DNA from: Desulfobacteraceae bacterium
GTDB taxonomy: Bacteria > Desulfobacterota > Desulfobacteria > Desulfobacterales > Desulfobacteraceae
Length of the DNA: 6,002 nt
Direction: 5' to 3'
Assembly: GCA_024225895.1 (NCBI GenBank)
Contig: JAAEMC010001157.1
Location: 1-6,002 of the forward strand
Numbering within the stretch: position 1 is the first letter of the stretch; every line of letters begins with the position of its first letter. Below, piece by piece: positions 1 to 6,002 of the stretch. The position numbers and the translations under genes are program-made. The notes beneath the pieces were generated by a model. That model ran no database searches, was not told the DNA's origin, and saw only the letters and a list, made by a program, of their open reading frames with translations.

Positions 1-559
1 ATGGGAAGTGATACGGGATATTTTTTATGATCTGTTTGGTTCAGTAAAGCCCAATACAGCCCATTACTGCCTGGCTGAAATGGAGGCAAGCCAGCAACTG
101 GCTGCTGTAATCACCCAGAACATAGACAACCTGCATTATGATGCCGGCAGCAAGGTGGTCCATGAGTTTCACGGATCATTAAAAAAGCTGATCTGCATAA
201 AATGTAAAGCCAGATACGGCATTTTACAGGTGGATTTGAATAACCTTCCACCTGAATGCACAAAATGCAGCGGCACACTAAAACCAGATGTTATCTTTTT
301 CGGGGAAGCCATCCCGGAGCCGGCCAAGACCAATTCCTTTTCTGAAGCTTCAAAGGCTGACTGCTTTATTCTGATCGGCACCACCGGGACTGTTGCACCA
401 GCTAATATGATCCCCCAGATGGCCAAATCAAACGGTGCTAAAATCATTGAAATCAATCCAAATCCTTCGGCATATACAAAAACGGTTACTGATATTTTTA
501 TCCGGGAAAAAGCGACCATTGGTATGGAAAACTTAATGGAGGCGTTGGATGCACAATAA
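1..559 (+). CDS. NAD-dependent protein deacylase, sirtuin (SIR2/CobB family), 5' partial
   Basis: Sirtuins remove acetyl or other acyl groups from protein lysines in the cytoplasm, using NAD+ and releasing nicotinamide and O-acyl-ADP-ribose. The frame is open to the left edge (first full codon at base 2), so the true start lies upstream; 185 residues are visible of a usual 230-260. The missing part should hold the first Rossmann motif (GAGxSxxSGIPxFR). Visible family landmarks are KPNTAH, the NAD-binding TQNIDNLHYDAGS, the catalytic histidine of FHG (codon 170-172), a structural zinc site of two CxxC pairs (CIKC from base 194; CTKC from about base 257), VIFFGEAIP, and a late Rossmann stretch GTTGTVAPAN followed by IIEINPNPS. 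The usual GTS of that late motif is GTT here. The gene stops 13 bases before the HIT gene, so the two are probably co-transcribed. Family assignment is firm; the acyl preference cannot be judged, because residues that help decide it are partly missing. Confidence 0.93.
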   Translation, partial: WEVIRDIFYDLFGSVKPNTAHYCLAEMEASQQLAAVITQNIDNLHYDAGSKVVHEFHGSLKKLICIKCKARYGILQVDLNNLPPECTKCSGTLKPDVIFFGEAIPEPAKTNSFSEASKADCFILIGTTGTVAPANMIPQMAKSNGAKIIEINPNPSAYTKTVTDIFIREKATIGMENLMEALDAQ

Positions 560-560
560 G

Positions 561-567
561 AGGAGAG
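561..567 (+). promoter_or_regulatory. Ribosome binding site of the HIT gene
   Basis: AGGAGAG lies between the sirtuin stop and the HIT start, with 5 bases before the ATG at 573. Another ATG at 569 overlaps it but reads only three codons before TGA, so the Shine-Dalgarno position and the reading frame both favour 573. Confidence 0.7.
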
Positions 568-572
568 TATGA

Positions 573-905
573 ATGTCTGACAATTGCCTGTTCTGTAAAA
601 TTGTAAACAGAGAAGTTCCAAGCGAATTCTTGTATGAGGACGAGACCTACGTTGTATTCAGAGATATTAACCCCCACGCGCCGGTTCATCTGCTGCTGGT
701 TCCCAAAAAATGCATCAGAAGTATTAACGATTTGAAAGATGATGACCATAAAATTGTATCTGGCCTTTTTATGCTGGCAAAAGAGATGGCAAAACAAGAA
801 GGGGTGAATAATTCAGGCTACAAATTGCTTTTTAATGTCGAAAAAGGCGGCGGGCAAGAGATCTTCCATCTTCACCTTCACCTGTTTGGTGGATGGAAAC
901 GATAA
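573..905 (+). CDS. HIT-family protein (histidine triad nucleotide-binding hydrolase, HINT-like)
   Basis: This is a complete 110-residue cytoplasmic protein of the histidine triad superfamily. HINT-branch members hydrolyse adenosine phosphoramidates and aminoacyl- or lysyl-AMP-type compounds to AMP, usually as homodimers. Seen in the sequence: an N-terminal CLFCKI (Cys5 and Cys8, a CxxC common in this branch and often a metal site), the nucleotide-pocket stretch FRDINPHAPVHLLLVPKK, a GGGQE segment, and the triad FHLHLHLFGG with His99, His101 and His103; the middle position (His101) corresponds to the usual catalytic histidine. The start at 573 has a good Shine-Dalgarno sequence. The chain ends in GGWKR, several residues short of the GGRxMxWPPG-type tail of many HINT proteins. 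It lies 13 bases after the sirtuin and 29 bases before the debranching enzyme gene, suggesting one transcript. The family is certain; the physiological substrate is not known. Confidence 0.93.
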   Translation: MSDNCLFCKIVNREVPSEFLYEDETYVVFRDINPHAPVHLLLVPKKCIRSINDLKDDDHKIVSGLFMLAKEMAKQEGVNNSGYKLLFNVEKGGGQEIFHLHLHLFGGWKR

Positions 906-934
906 ACCCTTAACCTAAAAATTGGGCAAATACC

Positions 935-3900
935 ATGGACACTCTACCAAATGTAACCCAAGATCCTGTGCCGGGTGAATCAATGGTTTGGTATTGCGGA
1001 GATTGTATCCGGTTTGTGTTAACTCTTTCACATAAATCAGAAGGTGAAGGATGGATACGGACCAATCTCGGTTCTGCTGCCATATCGCGCAAAGAGACCA
1101 TAAAACGGGTTGAGAAGAGTGAAATTAAGCTGGATGAAGCATGGTATGATATTAAAATGCTGCAAAAGGATGATCTGACCTTTGAGGTTGTCCTGCCCTT
1201 GAATGAAATCGGCCACTTTGCAGCCAAATGTTTTTTTCTACCTAAAAACAGCGCTTTTCCCATATGGCCTGAAGGTAAGAACTTTATCTTGAATGTGGAG
1301 CCGGCCGGTACCTGCTGTGCCAATATTATTTACAACGCTTTTGTCCGGCAGTTTGGAAGATCAAAAACATCCCATGCTCAAGATGACCAACTGTCTTCCA
1401 CAATCGAAGCCATGGATGAAAAAGGGTATACGGTTATTCCCGAATCCGGTAAATTCCGGGATTTGAAAAAGGAAATTGATTTTATTTTTAACACACTTGG
1501 ATGCCGTGTTCTGCATCTTTTACCCATTCATCCGACTCCCACTACATTTGCCAGGATGGGGAGGTTCGGCAGTCCCTATGCCGCATTAAATTTTACGGAA
1601 GTAGATCCGGCACTTGCCGAATTTGACCCGTCAGCCACTCCCTTGGAGCAATTTATGGAGTTAGCTGATGCTGTACATTTTCACAATGGGTATCTGTTCA
1701 TGGATATTGCTATTAATCATACAGGCTGGGCTGCCTCAATCCATGAAAGCCATCCGGAATGGCTGGTACGCGGAGAAGACGGGAAGATTGAAGCGCCGGG
1801 CGCATGGGGTGTGATCTGGGCAGATTTAACAAAGCTGGATTATTCTAATATTGATCTGTGGCAGTATATGGCGGACATCTTTCTTCTCTGGTGCCGGCGG
1901 GGCGTTGACGGGTTCAGGTGTGATGCCGGATACATGATTCCTGTAAATGCTTGGGAATACATTGTGGACAAGGTGAGGCTTCAGTTTCCTGAGACCCTGT
2001 TTTTTCTCGAAGGTCTGGGCGGGCCCATAAAAACCACCTGTGATATCCTGGGTAAAGCCAATTTTAACTGGGCATATTCCGAATTGTTCCAAAACTACGA
2101 CAGGGAGCAGATATCTTCATACCTGCCGGGGGCTTATGATATCTCTTCAAAATATGGACATACAATTCATTTTGCCGAAACACATGACAATAACCGTCTG
2201 GCATCCGAGTCTCAGCGTTATGCAAAAATGAGGACATCTCTTAGTGCCCTTTTCAGCGTCTGCGGCGGGTTCGGTTTTGCCAACGGGGTGGAATGGTTTG
2301 CTACAGAGAAAATTGACGTTCATGAAGCTGTAACCTTAAACTGGAAGGCAAAGGAAAACCAGGTGGATCATATTGGACAGCTCAATACGATCCTGAAATA
2401 TCATCCATGCTTTTTTGATCGGACCAAGCTTAAACTCATTCAGAAAAATCAATCCAATTGCCTGGTATTGCTTCGGAACAATGTACAAAAAGATATAAAA
2501 CTTTTAATCCTGGTCAATCTGGATTGTGAAAATACAGTTGAAGCTTTGTGGCATCAAGGAGATGCTCAAATGACTGCTGACCGTTATTTTGATCTTTTAA
2601 CCGGCGCTGCAATCAATGTTGAAAAGGTGAATGAAGATTTTTTCATACGTTTGTCACCTGGTGAAGTTTTGGTCTTAAGTGATGATATAAGTGAGATTGA
2701 AACCCTCCAGCAGCATAAAGCAAAAAAAAGCCGGGCACCAGAACGGGTCTTGCATCAAAAATTCAGAGATAAAGTCTTGAAAATACATACAGTATTTAAT
2801 GGATACACTGATGTTTCAAGGCTGGATGTGGATAAAGCTGCCTTGAAACTGGCGGCTGATCCATTGGAATTTATCCGCTCCTGTAACCATAATTCAAAAG
2901 AGGCCGGGGCGGTTGTTTTTCATTGGGATAGAGATGTTAACCGGCAGGTCATGGTGCCGCCCGGCTTTTTCCTGGTGGTTATGTCTCCGAGCGGATTCAG
3001 GGCGCAGCTTATAGATAAAAGGAAACAGGCAGGAACTATACTCGGATATGAAGAAGGTTTGCCAATTAATGGCAATAAAGGTAATTTTGCTGTATTTTCG
3101 CCGCTTGCAGTCAGCAACCAGCACAGGGAATTGCAATTGAATCTAAGAGTCCTTGATAAGGACGGAACCCGTCGTGAAACAGCACCATTACTCTATCTTG
3201 CTCCTTGTGAATCATTGGTAGTCAGATCATCATTTTCTCGTAAAGAGATAGTTCAAACCCCTTATTTAAAGCTTCTGGGAACTACCAATAAGGGTGGCAT
3301 GATGCGTGCCGCTGCCTGGTGGGGAAAATTAGACAGCCGATACGATGCTATTTTGGGCGCCAACCTAAGCAGCCAAATGCCTGAAAACAGGTGGATGGTT
3401 TTGTCCAGGCTACGGATATGGGGGGTATATCAGGGATATTCAAGAGAGCTTGCGCCGGACTGCCTTGTGAATTTTAACTTTTCCTATGACAATACCGGCA
3501 GATGGCGTTTTCACATCCCCACATCTGAAGGCAAGTATTATGTTTTAGAGTTAATCCTTAACCTTGATACAAAAGAAAATAGAGTCATTTTAAATATTAA
3601 ACGAACGAAGAAACCTCCCAAGGCAAAGCGGTTTCTGGCTGATTCAAAGCCGGTGAACATTATTATCAGACCGGATATCGAAGACAGAAGTTTCCATGAG
3701 ACCGTCAAGGCATTTGAAGGGGCGGAAACTGCCTGGCCCGATGCCATTGAGCCCCAAGAAGATGCATTCTTTTTTCAGCTCTCAACCGGGAAAATATTGA
3801 GTTCAAAGATATCAAACGGCAAGTATATCCATGAACCGGAATGGCATTATATGATTCATCGTCCATTTGATGCCCATAGGGGTCTTGATGCGGAATCAGA

Positions 3901-5248
3901 TCTGTTCAGTCCAGGATACTTTTTGGTTTCCTGCAAGGGGAATCAGCAGTTAATGCTTCATTTTTCAATAGGTGATTCAAAACAAGATCTGTCAAAAGTT
4001 GATCAAAAGACAGGTATTGATCCAACCAATGGATTTGAAAAGGAATATACGCTGCAAGAAGCTGTAAATTCAAGTCTTTTGGCTTTTATCGTCACAAGAG
4101 AAAAACACAGAAGTGTTATTGCAGGATATCCCTGGTTCCTGGACTGGGGCAGGGACAGCCTTATTTTTTGCAGAGCCCTGATTGAACTTGAACGGTTTTC
4201 AGAAGCTCGTGGTATTTTAAGGTTGTTTGGGCAATTTGAAAACAATGGGACATTGCCCAATATGATCTGCGGGAAAGACGCGCAAAACATTGAAACATCT
4301 GACGCACCGTTATGGTTTATTACCTGCTGTAAAGAGCTTGTTCAAAAGCAGGGGAACCACGCATTTCTGGAAGAACAACTGGAAAACCGGACTATAAAAG
4401 ATATTATTTTATCCATAGCCAACTCCTTGATAAAAGGTACCACAACAGGTGTTGTCGCCGATCACGATACACTGCTTTTGTATAGCCCTTCCCATTTTAC
4501 ATGGATGGATACCAATTATCCTGCCGGCTCACCTCGGCAAGGATATCCTGTAGAAATTCAGGCATTGTGGTATAATGCATTATGCTTTATAAAAGATATT
4601 GAGAGCAAAGCCCAGAATTCCCAATGGTCAGACAGGGCAAAAAAGGTTAAAAAAGCGATTAATGAGCTTTATTATTTAAAAGAGCTTGGATTTTTTTCAG
4701 ACTGCCTGCACTGCAGTGGACCTGTTGGTGCAAAGCATGCCTCGGCAGACGACGCCTTGCGGCCCAACCAGCTTTTTTTGATTACCATGGGAATTATTAC
4801 AGATAAGCTCCTGCTATCCAGATGTGTTGAAACCTGTATGGAACTCATTGTTCCCGGCGGCATCCGAAGTCTTGCAGACAGGCGTGTCTCATATCCTTTA
4901 GCGATTTATCACCAGGATGAGCTGGTTAAAGATCCTCATTTTCCATATTCAGGAGTATACAAAGGAGATGAGGACAGTCAAAGAAAACCGGCCTATCATA
5001 ATGGTACTGCATGGACATGGCCGTTTCCTGTTTTTTGTGAAGCCTGGGCAATCGCATTTGGTAAAAAAAGTCATTCCACAGCCTTGGCCTTGCTTGGCAG
5101 TGTTATTCATTTAATGAGAAAAGGCGCGGCAGGATATATTCCTGAAATACTTGACGGAGATTATCCCCATACCCCGAGGGGGTGTGATGCCCAGGCCTGG
5201 GGTTCCAGTGAAGTTGCAAGGGTTATGCATAAGCTGTTAAGTCCCTGA
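935..5248 (+). CDS. Bifunctional glycogen debranching enzyme (GH13 glucanotransferase-like plus GH133 amylo-alpha-1,6-glucosidase)
   Basis: Predicted cytoplasmic enzyme of glycogen breakdown, 1437 residues, no signal peptide or membrane segment seen. Residues about 1-125 look like a beta-rich N-terminal domain ending in FPIWPEGKNF. Residues about 160-500 form a GH13 barrel with all four conserved regions: DIAINH (257-262), FRCDAG with nucleophile Asp330, FFLEGLGG with acid/base Glu359, and ETHDNN with Asp418. A beta domain follows, then an unassigned stretch about 600-775. Residues about 780-1020 resemble the N-terminal sandwich of GDE enzymes (LLGTTNKGG; MIHRPFDAHRGLDAESDLFSPGYF). Residues about 1035-1430 are the GH133 (alpha/alpha)6 domain with DWGRD (1070-1074), GTLPNMI, and IPEILDGDYPHTPRGCDAQAW, whose Glu1404 is the likely second catalytic acid. 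Family knowledge predicts transfer of a maltosyl/maltotriosyl stub, then hydrolysis of the alpha-1,6 glucose. ATG 935 is the first possible start after the in-frame stop at 911-913, though no clear Shine-Dalgarno sequence precedes it. The phosphorylase gene follows. Function is strongly supported; bifunctionality is inferred from intact motifs. Confidence 0.93.
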   Translation: MDTLPNVTQDPVPGESMVWYCGDCIRFVLTLSHKSEGEGWIRTNLGSAAISRKETIKRVEKSEIKLDEAWYDIKMLQKDDLTFEVVLPLNEIGHFAAKCFFLPKNSAFPIWPEGKNFILNVEPAGTCCANIIYNAFVRQFGRSKTSHAQDDQLSSTIEAMDEKGYTVIPESGKFRDLKKEIDFIFNTLGCRVLHLLPIHPTPTTFARMGRFGSPYAALNFTEVDPALAEFDPSATPLEQFMELADAVHFHNGYLFMDIAINHTGWAASIHESHPEWLVRGEDGKIEAPGAWGVIWADLTKLDYSNIDLWQYMADIFLLWCRRGVDGFRCDAGYMIPVNAWEYIVDKVRLQFPETLFFLEGLGGPIKTTCDILGKANFNWAYSELFQNYDREQISSYLPGAYDISSKYGHTIHFAETHDNNRLASESQRYAKMRTSLSALFSVCGGFGFANGVEWFATEKIDVHEAVTLNWKAKENQVDHIGQLNTILKYHPCFFDRTKLKLIQKNQSNCLVLLRNNVQKDIKLLILVNLDCENTVEALWHQGDAQMTADRYFDLLTGAAINVEKVNEDFFIRLSPGEVLVLSDDISEIETLQQHKAKKSRAPERVLHQKFRDKVLKIHTVFNGYTDVSRLDVDKAALKLAADPLEFIRSCNHNSKEAGAVVFHWDRDVNRQVMVPPGFFLVVMSPSGFRAQLIDKRKQAGTILGYEEGLPINGNKGNFAVFSPLAVSNQHRELQLNLRVLDKDGTRRETAPLLYLAPCESLVVRSSFSRKEIVQTPYLKLLGTTNKGGMMRAAAWWGKLDSRYDAILGANLSSQMPENRWMVLSRLRIWGVYQGYSRELAPDCLVNFNFSYDNTGRWRFHIPTSEGKYYVLELILNLDTKENRVILNIKRTKKPPKAKRFLADSKPVNIIIRPDIEDRSFHETVKAFEGAETAWPDAIEPQEDAFFFQLSTGKILSSKISNGKYIHEPEWHYMIHRPFDAHRGLDAESDLFSPGYFLVSCKGNQQLMLHFSIGDSKQDLSKVDQKTGIDPTNGFEKEYTLQEAVNSSLLAFIVTREKHRSVIAGYPWFLDWGRDSLIFCRALIELERFSEARGILRLFGQFENNGTLPNMICGKDAQNIETSDAPLWFITCCKELVQKQGNHAFLEEQLENRTIKDIILSIANSLIKGTTTGVVADHDTLLLYSPSHFTWMDTNYPAGSPRQGYPVEIQALWYNALCFIKDIESKAQNSQWSDRAKKVKKAINELYYLKELGFFSDCLHCSGPVGAKHASADDALRPNQLFLITMGIITDKLLLSRCVETCMELIVPGGIRSLADRRVSYPLAIYHQDELVKDPHFPYSGVYKGDEDSQRKPAYHNGTAWTWPFPVFCEAWAIAFGKKSHSTALALLGSVIHLMRKGAAGYIPEILDGDYPHTPRGCDAQAWGSSEVARVMHKLLSP

Positions 5249-5310
5249 CGGCGCCTTGTCTTCAAATTTTATAAACCAGAGGTCTTAAATGCTGTTATTA
5301 AAAGAGATTG

Positions 5311-5316
5311 AAGGAG
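5311..5316 (+). promoter_or_regulatory. Ribosome binding site of the phosphorylase gene
   Basis: AAGGAG lies 11 bases before the ATG at 5328, slightly longer than ideal spacing but the only purine-rich match in the gap. An in-frame TAA at 5325-5327 directly before the ATG rules out a longer start. The rest of the 79-base gap (5249-5327) shows no convincing terminator hairpin or promoter. Confidence 0.55.
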
Positions 5317-5327
5317 AATAAGATTAA

Positions 5328-6002
5328 ATGGAAAGAATGCAGATTTATAAAGTATACCCTGCAATACCAGACCCTTTATCTTTTTTGGATTATCTGGCCC
5401 GCAATCTTTGGTGGTGCTGGAATCCGGAGGCCATTGAGCTTTTTCGGAGAATCAATCCCACGCTTTGGGAAAAGGTGGGGAAAAATCCTGTAGCCTTCCT
5501 GTCCCGAATTTCCCAGCGAAGATTTGATGAACTTTCAAAAGATGACAGCTTCTTGGGACATCTGACAAGGGTAAAGACCAAATTTGAAGCCATGTTCTCC
5601 CAGGTCAGTGATTTCAAGGATTTTGAAATGGGTGCAAAAGAAACCATTGCCTATTTTTCAATGGAATTCGGTTTACATGAATCTTTGCCGATTTTTGCAG
5701 GAGGCCTGGGTGTTCTGGCAGGCGATCATATCAAGGCCGCTTCCCTGCTTGGCATCCCTTTAACCGGCATTGGTCTTTTTTTCAGGGAAGGGTATTTCAG
5801 GCAGTTCCTTGATCACAACGGCTGGCAGCAGGAAACTTACCCGGAAAATGACGTTTTTGATCTGCCTGTCCAGAAGGTAACCGACAATTTTGGATATGAA
5901 ATTACTATTGAGGTTCCCGGTCCCCAGGGCGTTATTAAGGCCTGTCTCTGGCAATTGCGCATCGGGCGGGTAAAGCTTTTACTTTTGGATACTAATTTGC
6001 TG
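5328..6002 (+). CDS. glgP: Glycogen/alpha-glucan phosphorylase (GT35), 3' partial
   Basis: Alpha-glucan phosphorylases use inorganic phosphate and a PLP cofactor to release glucose-1-phosphate from the non-reducing ends of glycogen or maltodextrin in the cytoplasm. Only the first 225 residues are in the window; the frame stays open to the last base. Residues about 7-60 (YPAIPDPLSFLDYLARNLWWCWNPEA and following) match the DUF3417 domain found at the front of one bacterial/archaeal phosphorylase branch of about 700-850 residues. The core begins with AYFSMEFGLHESLPIFAGGLGVLAGDH (about 108-134), then KAASLLGIPLTGIGLFFREGYFRQ, which are hallmarks of this branch. The PLP lysine and most active-site residues lie beyond the right edge. 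The start at 5328 is fixed by the stop codon just upstream. It sits 79 bases after the debranching enzyme on the same strand, fitting an operon for glycogen degradation. Family is certain; glycogen versus maltodextrin preference is not resolved. Confidence 0.93.
   Translation, partial: MERMQIYKVYPAIPDPLSFLDYLARNLWWCWNPEAIELFRRINPTLWEKVGKNPVAFLSRISQRRFDELSKDDSFLGHLTRVKTKFEAMFSQVSDFKDFEMGAKETIAYFSMEFGLHESLPIFAGGLGVLAGDHIKAASLLGIPLTGIGLFFREGYFRQFLDHNGWQQETYPENDVFDLPVQKVTDNFGYEITIEVPGPQGVIKACLWQLRIGRVKLLLLDTNLL

Noticed and set aside
569..580. Alternative ATG at 569 for the HIT gene
   Set aside because: It is out of frame with the HIT protein and hits TGA after three codons.
169..621. 150-codon open frame on the minus strand over the sirtuin
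   Set aside because: It lies antisense to a clearly conserved sirtuin, has no recognisable domain, and reads as a shadow of the coding strand.
910..1323. 137-codon open frame on the minus strand over the start of the debranching enzyme
   Set aside because: Antisense to a conserved gene, with no family-like sequence and no separate regulatory signals.
5173..5183. Short CCCC-GAG-GGGG inverted repeat
   Set aside because: It falls inside the GH133 domain, encoding the conserved TPRG segment, has a tiny stem and no T-run after it, so it is not a terminator.
5245..5275. Possible promoter: CTGACG (5245-5250) and TATAAA (5270-5275)
   Set aside because: The spacing of 19 bases is long and the -35 match is weak; in an A/T-rich gap this is likely chance.
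5390..5647. 85-codon minus-strand frame and a 61-codon plus-strand frame (5308-5493) near the phosphorylase start
   Set aside because: Both overlap the DUF3417 and early core region of the phosphorylase, whose translation from 5328 is strongly family-like; the alternatives are not.

Overview
The window is one strand of a compact bacterial gene cluster. All four supported genes read left to right, and the gaps between them are 13, 29 and 79 bases. Base composition looks moderate (G+C in the mid-40s by eye). The genes resemble Gram-negative environmental bacteria. The style of the long debranching enzyme recalls Desulfobacterota (sulfate reducers), but this is an impression from family resemblance, and no marker gene here fixes the taxon.

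Layout: (1) 1-559 is the 3' two-thirds or so of a sirtuin (NAD-dependent protein deacylase), cut by the left edge. (2) 573-905 is a small complete HIT-family nucleotide hydrolase. (3) 935-5248 is a 1437-residue glycogen debranching enzyme with a GH13 glucanotransferase-like half and a GH133 amylo-1,6-glucosidase-like half in one chain. (4) 5328-6002 is the first 225 residues of a glycogen/alpha-glucan phosphorylase (GT35), cut by the right edge.

The last two genes form a clear functional pair. The phosphorylase shortens the outer chains of glycogen to glucose-1-phosphate. The debranching enzyme moves the remaining stub and removes the alpha-1,6 branch glucose, so that phosphorolysis can continue. 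The sirtuin and HIT protein are nucleotide- and NAD-linked small enzymes. Their tight spacing suggests co-transcription with the glycogen genes, but a functional link is only inferred.

No RNA genes, CRISPR arrays, mobile elements, long repeats or convincing terminators were seen. Most of the window is well-explained coding sequence, and I do not see a plainly undescribed system. The most notable points are the eukaryote-like bifunctional debranching architecture, the sirtuin-HIT-glycogen arrangement, and some small departures from family consensus.
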